Assembly (NCBI GenBank): GCA_030848545.1
Contig: JAVDCA010000026.1
Span: forward strand, 1 to 64,000
DNA from: Astrobacterium formosum
Lineage (GTDB): Bacteria; Pseudomonadota; Alphaproteobacteria; Rhizobiales; Xanthobacteraceae
Direction: 5' to 3'
DNA length: 64,000 bases
Each line of letters opens with the position of its first letter. Position 1 is the first letter of the stretch. Of the stretch, positions 1 to 7,990 are shown piece after piece. The notes beneath the pieces were generated by a model that did not search any database, was not told where the DNA came from, and was given only the letters and a program-made list of their open reading frames with translations. Made by a program: the position numbers and the translations under genes.

Positions 1-58
1 ATGATCCGCCGCAATTCTTCGTTCGGCGCAATACGCCTCGCGATTACGCCCTATACCC

Positions 59-1072
59 TCAAAACCCCTGCAATACGATTTTGCCCTTCGATCGGCCGCT
101 TTCGAGAATGGCGTGCGCCTTCTTGAGATTGGCGGCGTTGATGGGGCTGAGGATCTCGGTCAGCGTCGTGCGGATTTTGCCGGCGTCGATCAGGCGCGAC
201 ACTTCTTCGAGCAGCCTGCCCTGCGCCTCCATGTCGGGCGTCTGGAAGAGCGGGCGCGTGAACATCAGTTCCCAATGGATCGAGACCGATTTACGCTTGA
301 ACGGCATGACGTCGAGAATGTCGGGATCGTCGATCAATCCGAAGCGCCCCTGCGGGGCGATCAGTCCGACGATATCGGCAAGGTGGTGCTGGGTCTGGGT
401 GGTGGAGAAGACGAAAGCGGGGGCGCCGATGCCGAGGGCCGAGATCTGTTCGCCGATCGGCCGGCTGTGGTCAACCACGTGATGGGCGCCTAACTCCTTC
501 ACCCAGGCTTGCGTTTCCGGCCGCGACGCGGTGGCGATCACGGTCAAGTCGGTTCGCGCGCGCACGAGCTGGATGGTGGCGGAACCGACACCGCCGGCGC
601 CGCCGATGATCAGGATCGCATGGGCCGCGCCCGGGACGGGCTTGGTGACGTCCAGACGATCGAACAGCATTTCCCAGGCGGTGATCGCCGTCAGCGGCAG
701 GGCCGCCGCCTCGGCGTCGGAGATCGACCGCGGCTTGCGGGCGACGATGCGCTCGTCGACGAGGTGGAACTCGCTGTTGGCGCCGGGCCGGTCGATCGAA
801 CCCGCGTAGAATACGTCGTCGCCCGGCTTGAAATTGGTGACGCCGGGACCGGTTTCCACCACCTTGCCGACAGCGTCCCATCCGAGAACGGTCCAGCCTC
901 CGGCCGCAGGCGAGGCCCTGCGACGAACCTTGGTGTCGACCGGATTGACGGAAATCGCCCTCACCTCAACCAGAAGATCCCGCCCCGTCGGCGACGGTTT
1001 TTCCAGTTCGATGTCGAGGAGCGCGTCGTCCCGCTCGATCGCCCCCGCCTGCCGAAATCCGACCGCCTTCAT
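59..1072 (-). CDS. Zinc-type alcohol dehydrogenase family protein (quinone oxidoreductase-like)
   Basis: A 337-aa medium-chain dehydrogenase/reductase of the NADPH:quinone-reductase-like branch, expected to be a soluble NAD(P)H-dependent oxidoreductase; the substrate cannot be read from sequence. The N-terminal GroES-like half carries the NPVDTKVR stretch, and the Rossmann half shows the nucleotide-binding signature IIGGAGGVGSATIQL. The structural zinc cysteines of true alcohol dehydrogenases are not evident, as usual in this branch. An upstream in-frame extension exists, but the ATG at 1072 is preceded by GAGGAG at good spacing and starts the family's usual MKAVGF opening. It stands alone, facing away from the next gene. 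Family call is secure; the physiological reaction is not. Confidence 0.85.
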   Translation of the reverse strand: MKAVGFRQAGAIERDDALLDIELEKPSPTGRDLLVEVRAISVNPVDTKVRRRASPAAGGWTVLGWDAVGKVVETGPGVTNFKPGDDVFYAGSIDRPGANSEFHLVDERIVARKPRSISDAEAAALPLTAITAWEMLFDRLDVTKPVPGAAHAILIIGGAGGVGSATIQLVRARTDLTVIATASRPETQAWVKELGAHHVVDHSRPIGEQISALGIGAPAFVFSTTQTQHHLADIVGLIAPQGRFGLIDDPDILDVMPFKRKSVSIHWELMFTRPLFQTPDMEAQGRLLEEVSRLIDAGKIRTTLTEILSPINAANLKKAHAILESGRSKGKIVLQGF

Positions 1073-1485
1073 GCTCCTGCTCCTCGCTCTGCTTTTGATA
1101 TGCGCGAGAGATGGCCCGATGGGGCCTCGCGCACAATATGCACGAAGAACGCATATGATATCAAAAAGGATACCGGCATGGCCAAGGCTCCGGGGGTGAC
1201 GCCAATATTGACCTGCAGATGAATGCGTCGGACATGGGCGCAAGCGGTCGGCACATCGGACGATCAGGTTTCGCCCATCGGGGCCACTCGGTGGCGCGTC
1301 CAGCCCGCTCGGCAATATATTCCCGCAGCGAGAAAATACTGCCCTGCCGAATCACGGCATCGCCTCGCGCATGCGCCGATTGGCGATGGTTTTCGAACGA
1401 TTTTCCGCCATCCGCCTTGGCACGTCGCGTGCATGACGCTTCGTCACACCCCTTTCGTATTCGTTGATTGTCGCTGGAGTACACC
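1073..1485. other. Intergenic region, divergent promoters
   Basis: A 413-bp gap between divergently transcribed genes, so it should hold both promoters. AT-rich patches lie near 1140-1165. I see no convincing operator, RNA gene or small ORF with a ribosome-binding site. Confidence 0.4.
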
Positions 1486-1932
1486 ATGCAGGTCACGTCG
1501 TCCGCCTCTTCGATCTTTTCCGGCTATGCGGCGCGGAGCACGGCCGCCAGCGCGGCACATGCGGCCGTCACCGCCTCGAATTCCACCGACCCGGCCCCGT
1601 CCGGGAGCGACGGCGTGAAGACCGTCGACTTCACGCACATGACGCGGCAGGAATTGTTCGACTGGATGAACTCCGAGATCAGAAGCGGGAAGATGAGCTT
1701 CGAGGAAAGCTCTCCGTTTCTCGGCATGACCTTGCAGGTGTCGGCCGAAACCGGCCAGCCCGTCGATATGCGCACCGACACGACGGTCTACGACTTCACG
1801 GCCATCGCGCGACGCGGCATCGACGGCGCCAGATCGCGCAATGACGAGGCGGCCGCCAAGAGGCTCGAAGAAGCCCTGGCCTTGATGCAGCGGCAGCAGG
1901 GAAGCGTCGCGATGGTCAACGTGAAGGTCTGA
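1486..1932 (+). CDS. Hypothetical protein
   Basis: A 148-aa soluble-looking protein that I do not recognise. The N-terminus (about residues 1-45) is rich in Ser, Ala and Thr and probably flexible. The middle has a more conserved look, with an FTHMTRQELFDWMNSEI stretch, and the C-terminal part is an amphipathic helix with Ala, Glu and Arg. No signal peptide or membrane segment is visible. The ATG at 1486 is chosen because GGAG sits six bases upstream; an in-frame TTG at 1468 would add six residues but lies before that site. A 137-bp palindromic repeat follows it directly. Confidence 0.7.
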   Translation: MQVTSSASSIFSGYAARSTAASAAHAAVTASNSTDPAPSGSDGVKTVDFTHMTRQELFDWMNSEIRSGKMSFEESSPFLGMTLQVSAETGQPVDMRTDTTVYDFTAIARRGIDGARSRNDEAAAKRLEEALALMQRQQGSVAMVNVKV

Positions 1933-1957
1933 TACCGGCCTCGACCGATCAGTTCCG

Positions 1958-2094
1958 CGGTCATTCCGGGGCGCGCTTTAGCGCGAACCCGGAATCCAGG
2001 GGCACGTGCCGAAGTCTCGGCCGGATTCCGGGTTCGGCCCGCAGCGCGTCGAAGACGCGCGTGAACGCGCTAAAGGGCCGCCCCGCAATGACCG
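1958..2094. repeat. Intergenic palindromic repeat element
   Basis: A nested inverted repeat in the gap between convergent genes. The outer 15-bp arms (1958-1972 and 2080-2094) match with one mismatch; inner arms at 1986-1997 and 2023-2034 are perfect 12-mers (AACCCGGAATCC and its complement). It resembles the short palindromic intergenic repeats common in Bradyrhizobium/Rhodopseudomonas-type genomes. No transposase is present. A folded transcript could block read-through between the two convergent genes. Confidence 0.7.
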
Positions 2095-2128
2095 AAGGGT
2101 TTTCGCTCGTACGCTCCGCGCCATCCCC

Positions 2129-3031
2129 TCAGCCGCGGCCGATCACGGCGCGGATCGCCGCGAGCTTCTCCTCATGGCGGGCAAGGGAAATCGAATCCAC
2201 GGTCATCGACTGTTTTAAAAACACGCCGTCGACGGCGGGGCCCCGGCTCACCATGGCGTCGAGCGCGGCGTAGTGGACGGAGGGCGCGAGAGAGTCCCAC
2301 ATGGCGTCGCGCCAGTCGGCGCGCAGGAGCGCGAGCGCGGCGACGAGCGCATAGGCGCCCCAGTTGGAGACGCCGGCGGCGACCAGATGGTTCGCCGGCG
2401 TCACGCACGCGATGGCATCGCCGTTGGGGACATTGTCGGCGATGAGATGGCGGGGAACGTTCCCCATGCCGATCTCGTTGCCGCCGTCGCCGACCGCGAT
2501 GGTGTCCCACGGCCCGGCGGTGAACAAGGCGTCGAGATCGGCCGTGTAGGGGCTGATGTCGGTGCCGCGCATGTCGCGTTTGGTTCCATCGGCGCAGCGG
2601 CCGCAGCGCTCGACCGAAACCGCGTGCGTGATGGCGTCCCGGCGCCAGCCGTCGACGAGCCCCTGCAGCGGCGGCGCCGCCGCGACCGCATCAATGGCAA
2701 CGCCGTCGACGCCGGCGCCCGCGAGAGCCGCTTCGCAGGCCGGCGCGCACAGCTCGTCGGTCGCGAGCCGGCAGGGAACGCCCACTTTCGTGAGACCGCG
2801 CGCCAGGAGCGCGACGCCGAGCGGTCCGTCCGTTTCGGCGCAGGGCGGGTCGGCGGCGGGGATGTAGAAGCCGGTGATCAATCCCACTTTGGGGTGCGGT
2901 ACCGAGGTCAGGGCCGTGGCGGCGCTCCACAGCCCGCCCGCCGCGTGGGCGAACAGAATGTCGACGTTGCGTCCGACATCCTCGTGCACCAGGGCCTCGA
3001 TGTGATCGATCTGTGCACGCAACGAAGTCAT
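2129..3031 (-). CDS. DUF4392 (D-glutamate cyclase-like) protein
   Basis: A 300-aa protein of the DUF4392 family, the domain found at the C-terminus of mammalian D-glutamate cyclase. Its diagnostic motif GDGGNEIGMGN is present around residues 200-210, followed by a conserved NVPNGD stretch, and an early GFYIP motif marks the N-terminal part of the domain. By homology it may convert D-glutamate to 5-oxoproline, but bacterial members are little studied and this is inference. The start at 3031 is preceded by GGAGAGG; the longer in-frame extension upstream lacks a ribosome-binding site. It has no operon partner. Family call strong, function tentative. Confidence 0.8.
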   Translation of the reverse strand: MTSLRAQIDHIEALVHEDVGRNVDILFAHAAGGLWSAATALTSVPHPKVGLITGFYIPAADPPCAETDGPLGVALLARGLTKVGVPCRLATDELCAPACEAALAGAGVDGVAIDAVAAAPPLQGLVDGWRRDAITHAVSVERCGRCADGTKRDMRGTDISPYTADLDALFTAGPWDTIAVGDGGNEIGMGNVPRHLIADNVPNGDAIACVTPANHLVAAGVSNWGAYALVAALALLRADWRDAMWDSLAPSVHYAALDAMVSRGPAVDGVFLKQSMTVDSISLARHEEKLAAIRAVIGRG

Positions 3032-3364
3032 CGCAAAGCCTCTCCGCGGCCGCGCCTTGCGCCCGAGGGGGGCGCAGGCAAGCAAATATCGCAACAGGAC
3101 ACGTCGTTCGAGACCCCGGCCGGGACGCGAAGAGTCGCTTCTGCGCATCAGTGAACGCAAACGTCACCGCGTTTCAAGTCCGTCCCTTGCCGCCGCCTCT
3201 CCGGCGCGGCACGGAACCAGCGACGTGGCGCCCGCCCATGCGGCAAGCGGTGGCGTGGCACCCACGGGACGTCAACAACCGCCGCGACACGCTCCGGCTT
3301 CTGCCGGCCGTCCTTGGCGAGCCGACGATCTATGCGCTGCTGAGCCGCCACGAGCCCGCAGCGC
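3032..3364. other. Intergenic region without a recognisable gene
   Basis: A gap of 333 bp upstream of the DUF4392 gene and downstream of the RhtA-like gene, both on the minus strand. It should contain the promoter of the DUF4392 gene. Open frames cross it on both strands, but none has family similarity that I can see or a plausible ribosome-binding site. Confidence 0.35.
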
Positions 3365-4228
3365 TCAGCTCCGCGGCCGCGCCGAGAAGGCCGTGCTGCC
3401 GGCCGAGGCCGCCATTACGCATGCGATGGCGAGCCATTGCGTCAGCGTCAGCCGCTCACCCAGGACCGCGAAGCCGGCCAGCGCCGCGATCGCCGGCGCC
3501 GAACTGACCAGGATGCCGAACACCTTTCGGGGCAGGCGCGCGAGCGCCGCCATCTCGACCAGATAGGGCAGCACGCTGGAGAGGAGCGCGACGGCGGCGC
3601 CGAGCGCAAGCACGTGCGGGGCGAACAGCAGCGTGCCGGCGGCACCGATGCCGATCGGCACGGTCAGGAGCGCCGCCACCGCCATGCCGAGCGCCACCGC
3701 CTCGCCCGACGGCAGGCGCGCCGACAGCCGCTTGCCGAACACGATGTAGACCGCCCAGCACGCCGCCGAGCCGAACGCCAGCGCAAGCCCGCGCGGATCG
3801 AGCGCCGCGCTCGCCTGTTCGATAGGCAGGAGCAGCGACAGGCCGGCGACGGTGAGCGCCAGCCACAGGAAATCCACCGCCCGGCGCGAGGAGAACAACA
3901 CGACGGCGAGCGGCCCGGTCACCTCGATCGCCACCGCGATGCCGATCGGGATGTACTGAAAGGCGGAATAGATGAGCAGGTTCATCAGCCCGAGCGAAAA
4001 GCCGTAGACCAGCACGTCGAGGCCGCCGGCGCGCAGCCTGTGGCCGCGCCAGGGCCGGCACACCGCGATGAGGATCACCGCCGACAGGCCGACGCGCAGC
4101 GCCGTCATGCCCTCGACGCCGACGAGCGGAAACAGGCTCTTGGCGACCGCGGCACCGACATTCTGCACCATCAGGGCGAGAAGGACCCCGAGGCTCGGCA
4201 CAAGCGGACTATTGGGCGGAGGAGACAT
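3365..4228 (-). CDS. rhtA: EamA/RhtA-type amino-acid exporter
   Basis: A 287-aa inner-membrane protein with about ten hydrophobic segments in two EamA (DMT) repeats. It aligns well by eye with E. coli RhtA, the threonine/homoserine exporter: shared stretches include AKSLFPLVG near residue 30, TGPLAVVLFSSRRAVDF near 105-120, and a C-terminal run of EMAALARLP and LGERLTLTQ. The length is close to that of the E. coli protein (295 aa). It probably exports amino acids or related metabolites; the exact substrate in this organism is not known. The start codon ATG at 4228 has only a weak ribosome-binding site. Confidence 0.85.
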   Translation of the reverse strand: MSPPPNSPLVPSLGVLLALMVQNVGAAVAKSLFPLVGVEGMTALRVGLSAVILIAVCRPWRGHRLRAGGLDVLVYGFSLGLMNLLIYSAFQYIPIGIAVAIEVTGPLAVVLFSSRRAVDFLWLALTVAGLSLLLPIEQASAALDPRGLALAFGSAACWAVYIVFGKRLSARLPSGEAVALGMAVAALLTVPIGIGAAGTLLFAPHVLALGAAVALLSSVLPYLVEMAALARLPRKVFGILVSSAPAIAALAGFAVLGERLTLTQWLAIACVMAASAGSTAFSARPRS

Positions 4229-4352
4229 GGACGGTCGAGAGCTCCGGATGGCGCGCGGGGGCGCGCGACGGGGCCGGACACGACCGACCGCCTCGGAGCG
4301 TTAGACCAAGGTACCGCCGGGGGGAATCAGAATTTTCGCAACCCGCCGGCCG

Positions 4353-5174
4353 TCACTGTCCCGTCACGGCCTTGCGCACGATGGCGATCGCGGTGCGCAG
4401 GTCCTCGATGGCGATCTGGCCGGGCGCCGAGCTCGACTTGCCGACCGCGAAGGTGGCGGCCGAGCCGTAGGCGAAGCCCATCACCCGCGACAGCGAGCCG
4501 ATGCCGCCCATCGACATGGAGATCAGCGGCCGGTCGATCGCCTTGCGGGCGCGCGCGGTCGCGGCGAGGAGGTCGAGCACGTCCTGCTCCGACTTCGGCA
4601 TCACGGCGACCTTGGCGACGTCGGCGTCGGCCTTGTCGGCGGCGATGAATTTCGCGTCGAGGGTCGCGGCGTCCGGGGTCATCTGGAAATTGTGGAAGGA
4701 AGCGATCAGGCCGATGCCGTTACGCTTCGAGACTTCGCGCAATTGCGCCATGTGGGCTCCCGGATTGGAGAGTTCGTAGTCGATCAGCTCGACGCACTTC
4801 GCCTCGCAGGCGGCCACATACATGGCCACCACGGCCGGCTCGTCGATCGCGATCGCCTGCCCGCCTTCGGTGACGTTGCGGCGCGTGAGCAGCACCGGGA
4901 TCCCGGCCGCCCGGGCGCGGATCGCCTGCGCGGTCGCGATCACGGCGGCGGGCTCGCCGATCTCCTCGTAGAAATCGATGCGCCATTCCAGGAGGTCGGG
5001 GCGCTTCGGCACGATCGCGTCCACCTCGTCGAGGATCGCGGCGCGCGTCTTGCCGACCAGCGGCGTGATGACGGCCGGCAGCGCGCCATTGCCGAGCGGC
5101 TTGCCCGCAATCGTGATCAGTCTCGTCTCGCCCACGGTAAAAGCCCCGGTTTTGCTATGTGACCGGCTCCACAT
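4353..5174 (-). CDS. aroD: 3-dehydroquinate dehydratase, type I
   Basis: A 273-aa type I dehydroquinase, which converts 3-dehydroquinate to 3-dehydroshikimate through a Schiff-base lysine. LEWRID near residues 62-67 matches the substrate-binding strand. His161 (in ASFHNF) and Lys188 (in VAKVAVMPKSEQDVL) match the catalytic His143 and Lys170 of the enteric enzyme. The C-terminal SMSMGGIGSLSR and GSSAATF-type region are also conserved. A GTG at 5135 is a possible alternative start that would remove 13 residues; neither start has a strong ribosome-binding site. Many alphaproteobacteria use the unrelated type II enzyme for biosynthesis, so a catabolic or auxiliary role is possible. Confidence 0.9.
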   Translation of the reverse strand: MWSRSHSKTGAFTVGETRLITIAGKPLGNGALPAVITPLVGKTRAAILDEVDAIVPKRPDLLEWRIDFYEEIGEPAAVIATAQAIRARAAGIPVLLTRRNVTEGGQAIAIDEPAVVAMYVAACEAKCVELIDYELSNPGAHMAQLREVSKRNGIGLIASFHNFQMTPDAATLDAKFIAADKADADVAKVAVMPKSEQDVLDLLAATARARKAIDRPLISMSMGGIGSLSRVMGFAYGSAATFAVGKSSSAPGQIAIEDLRTAIAIVRKAVTGQ

Positions 5175-5292
5175 ATGACAACGGGCGGGATCAGCACAAT
5201 GTCAATTGTGGGGGTCGTCGTTGCCTTTGCGTCAAATGACCGGGCCGGCGCCGACCGGCATCGAAATACTGTCCAGCGCCGCCGCCAGCCGC

Positions 5293-5838
5293 TCACGCGG
5301 CGAGCTTCGTCGTCAAGGCGACGAACTGATCCACATAGGTCTGCAGGAACGCGCGCGTGCCGGCGTCCGTCACCGTGCCGTCGGCCTCGACCAGGCCGGG
5401 CTTGAACGACACATAGGCCTCGCCGCCCATCACCACGGCGCCGAGAACGCCGAGAATCTGGCGCAAATGCTGCTGGCCCACCGCGGTGCCGATGGCGCCC
5501 GGCGAGGTACCGGTGATGACGACCGGCTTGCCGCGCCAGGCGTTCTGGTCGGCCGGCTTCGACACCCAGTCGATGGCGTTCTTGAGCACGGCCGGGATCG
5601 AGCGATTGTGTTCGGGCGTGACGACCAGCACACCGTGCGCCGAAGCGATCTCGGCCCGCAAGCGGGTGACCGTGGCCGGCTCGGCCAGATCGGCATTGTA
5701 CATGGGCAGATCGTCGATCCTGGCCCAGGTGACGTCGAAAGCGGCGTCGCCGAGTTTCACCAAGGCTTCTGCGAGGCGGCGATTGATGGATTCACGCCGG
5801 TTGCTGCCGACGACGACGGCGATCTTGAGCCTGTTCAT
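5293..5838 (-). CDS. NADPH-dependent FMN reductase family protein
   Basis: A 181-aa flavodoxin-fold NAD(P)H-dependent flavin/quinone reductase of the ChrR/YieF/SsuE type. The phosphate-binding loop GSNRRESINRRLAEAL lies at residues 11-26, the TPEHNRSIPAVLKNAIDW motif typical of the family is in the middle, and TGTSPGAIGT follows. Probably a cytosolic FMN enzyme reducing quinones or other electrophiles. It is divergently transcribed from an HxlR regulator only 44 bp away, the same arrangement as quinone/electrophile-responsive HxlR-reductase pairs, so that regulator is its likely controller. A good ribosome-binding site (AGGAAG) precedes the ATG. Confidence 0.88.
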   Translation of the reverse strand: MNRLKIAVVVGSNRRESINRRLAEALVKLGDAAFDVTWARIDDLPMYNADLAEPATVTRLRAEIASAHGVLVVTPEHNRSIPAVLKNAIDWVSKPADQNAWRGKPVVITGTSPGAIGTAVGQQHLRQILGVLGAVVMGGEAYVSFKPGLVEADGTVTDAGTRAFLQTYVDQFVALTTKLAA

Positions 5839-5851
5839 GGCACTTCCTATC

Positions 5852-5862
5852 TTAGTAACTAA
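5852..5862. promoter_or_regulatory. Putative HxlR operator
   Basis: TTAGTAACTAA is a perfect palindrome (TTAGT-A-ACTAA) in the 44-bp gap between the FMN reductase and HxlR genes. HxlR-type regulators commonly bind TAGT/ACTA-type palindromes, so this is the likely site of autoregulation and of control of the reductase. Inferred from position and symmetry. Confidence 0.6.
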
Positions 5863-5882
5863 TCGATACCGAGGATAGATAA

Positions 5883-6287
5883 ATGACCACCCCTAAACGG
5901 CAAGAAGGCACATCGCCGACACCTGGTATGCTGCATGTGCCTGGCGACTGCCGCGCCGTCACCGAATTGCTCGGCCGCGTCGGCGACAAGTGGACGGTGC
6001 TCGTGGTCAACACGCTCGGGCGCGGTCCACGGCGCTTCAACGAGCTCAAGCGCGAGCTGGGCAGCATCTCCCAGCGCATGCTGACGCTGACGCTACGCGC
6101 GCTGGAGCGCGACGGCCTCGTCACCCGCACGGTCTTTCCGACCGTGCCGCCCCGCGTCGACTACGAGCTGACCGGGCTTGGGCGCTCGCTCCTCGAGCCG
6201 GTCTCCGCCCTCGGGGGCTGGGCGGTCAGCAACCGTGAGGCCATCGCCAAGGCGCGGCAGCGGTTCGACAGGCGTGCAGGAGTTTGA
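5883..6287 (+). CDS. HxlR family transcriptional regulator
   Basis: A 134-aa winged-helix regulator. The HxlR domain covers about residues 20-120: DKWTVLVVNTLGRGPRRFNEL forms the first helices, SISQRMLTLTLRALERDGL the recognition region, and PPRVDYELTGLG the wing. Cys23, just before helix 1 (GDCRAV), is at the position of the redox/electrophile-sensing cysteine of YodB- and QorR-like members. With the divergent flavin reductase this suggests sensing of quinones, diamide or similar stress. The start has GAGG at suitable spacing. Family is certain; the signal is inferred. Confidence 0.88.
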   Translation: MTTPKRQEGTSPTPGMLHVPGDCRAVTELLGRVGDKWTVLVVNTLGRGPRRFNELKRELGSISQRMLTLTLRALERDGLVTRTVFPTVPPRVDYELTGLGRSLLEPVSALGGWAVSNREAIAKARQRFDRRAGV

Positions 6288-6297
6288 GGCAACGCAT

Positions 6298-6415
6298 CGT
6301 CATTGCGAGCCACCGGGTCCGGCCTTCGGCCGGCCCGATGACAGGCTCCGCGAAGCAATCCAGGGTCCAAAGGAAGGGATTGGATTGCTTCGTCGCTTCG
6401 CTCCTCGCAATGACG
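6298..6415. repeat. Intergenic palindromic repeat (CGTCATTGCGAG type)
   Basis: A 118-bp element bounded by perfect 12-bp inverted arms, CGTCATTGCGAG at 6298-6309 and its complement at 6404-6415. Internal complementary pieces include GAAGCAATCC near 6352 and GGATTGCTTC near 6382. This repeat type is familiar from Bradyrhizobium/Rhodopseudomonas-like genomes. It separates two convergent genes and could form a long hairpin in both transcripts. Confidence 0.8.
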
Positions 6416-6426
6416 AGGCTCCACCT

Positions 6427-7800
6427 TCACGCCGCCGGGCGCGCGCGCCCCGACGCCTCGGCGGGCGCGAAGGTTCGTTCCATCTCGCGGCGGAAGCGGA
6501 CCGCGTCGTCGTTTTCGTCGTGGGCGACATCGCTCCAGGCGAGGCTTTCACCCTCGGCGACGTCGCGCAGGAGCCGGACCTCGTGGGCGAGCCCGAGGGG
6601 CAGCAGGCCTCGGGCGAGCGAAACCGGGGCCGGCATCTGCCGGCCCCAGACGCAGAAGCCGCCCTCGCCGTCGAGCGTCTCGCCAGCCTTCAGCGCCCGC
6701 TTCGCCGTCGCCACGACGTCGGAACGAAAGCCCGTCGGCGCTCCGGTCGGCTCGCGGCGCAGCGCCGCGCTCGCGACTGAAATGCCGAGTTCGAGCCCGA
6801 TCATGTGGATCGGCCGGTAGAGTGCCGCGTAGCGGCCGCTCTCGTCCGGCAGCATGGCGTATTCGGAAAAGCAGCGGCGCGTGTAATCGCTCTCGCCCTC
6901 GATCACCACATAAGTGCCAAGCGCGAGATGGTGCGGCACGTCGCGCCCGTCGCGGGTCACCGACGACACCACCTCGGTGACGCCTTCGCCTTCGAGCGAG
7001 CCGCCGGCGCTTCTCGGCTTGCACACGTCGGCGAGATCAAACCGGCTCGCGGGCGGGAAAGCGAGCCCGCCCGACTGCGGCACGAGGCCGGTGGCATTGC
7101 ACACCGCCGTCATCTCGATGGCCGACTTGGTGCCGTCGACGAAGGAATTGAACATTTTCGGATTGATGGAGCCGCGATCCTTGATGGCGAGATAGCGGTC
7201 GAGGATGTCCCACACGGTGTCGGGCGTAGAGCGGTGGTAATGGGGCTCGTAGCGGGTGCCCTTGCCGGCAGCGACGACCTTGAAGCCGCAGGCGCGCGCC
7301 CAGTCGACATGCTCGCAGATCAGCGCCGGCTGGTCGCCCCAGGCGAGGCTGTAGACCACACCCGCGGCGGCGGCGCGACGCGCCAGCAGCGGCCCGGCGA
7401 GCGCGTCGGCTTCCACGTTGACCATGACGATGTGCTTGCCGTTGGCGATCGCGCCGCTGGCGTGGCGGATGCCGGCGGACGGAATGCCGGTCGCCTCGAT
7501 GATCACCTCGATGCCCTCGTGGGCGATCAGCGCCGCGGCGTCGTCGCCCACATGCAGGCCGCCGCCGTCGCGCGCCTCGGAGAGCGAAGGCGCCGCGCAG
7601 GCCGCCGCCGGCCAGCCGGCTGCCGCGAGTTGCCGGCGCGCACGCTCGACATCGACATCGGCGACGCCGACCACATGCAGACCTGCGGTCGAGCGCGCCT
7701 GGGCAAGGAACATGGCGCCGAACTTGCCGGCACCGATCAGTCCGACCGTCACCGGCCGGCCGGCAGCCTGGCGCTGCCGCAGCATGGCACTGAGATTCAC
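6427..7800 (-). CDS. COG4091-type homoserine-dehydrogenase-like oxidoreductase with SAF domain
   Basis: A 457-aa NAD(P)-binding protein. The N-terminal Rossmann domain shows VGLIGAGKFGAMFLAQ near residues 16-31. The central part resembles homoserine dehydrogenase, with AGKGTRYEPHYHRSTPDTVWDIL and NSFVDGTKSAIEM. The C-terminal SAF-like domain (about 350-440) contains RALKAGETLDGEGGF and LARGLLPLGLAHEVRLLRDV. The reaction is unknown to me; COG4091 proteins are often misnamed FlgA because of the SAF domain. The GTG at 7800 is chosen because GGGGAGG lies seven bases upstream and the family usually opens with NLSAML; longer in-frame starts upstream lack a site. Confidence 0.8.
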   Translation of the reverse strand: MNLSAMLRQRQAAGRPVTVGLIGAGKFGAMFLAQARSTAGLHVVGVADVDVERARRQLAAAGWPAAACAAPSLSEARDGGGLHVGDDAAALIAHEGIEVIIEATGIPSAGIRHASGAIANGKHIVMVNVEADALAGPLLARRAAAAGVVYSLAWGDQPALICEHVDWARACGFKVVAAGKGTRYEPHYHRSTPDTVWDILDRYLAIKDRGSINPKMFNSFVDGTKSAIEMTAVCNATGLVPQSGGLAFPPASRFDLADVCKPRSAGGSLEGEGVTEVVSSVTRDGRDVPHHLALGTYVVIEGESDYTRRCFSEYAMLPDESGRYAALYRPIHMIGLELGISVASAALRREPTGAPTGFRSDVVATAKRALKAGETLDGEGGFCVWGRQMPAPVSLARGLLPLGLAHEVRLLRDVAEGESLAWSDVAHDENDDAVRFRREMERTFAPAEASGRARPAA

Positions 7801-7990
7801 GCGTCGCCTCCCCGGAGCGTTCTTGCGGCGACGCGCAAGACGCTTCGCCGAAAACGCATTATTCATTATCCGCAAACGCGGCCCGGCTATCGAACCGGGA
7901 CGCGTTCCAGTGCGGGGAGCAAAGCCGGTTTCGACGCCGCGATCAAGGGCAGGCCCGGCGCGGCGGCGGTCGCGCCGGCCCGCACGCGGG

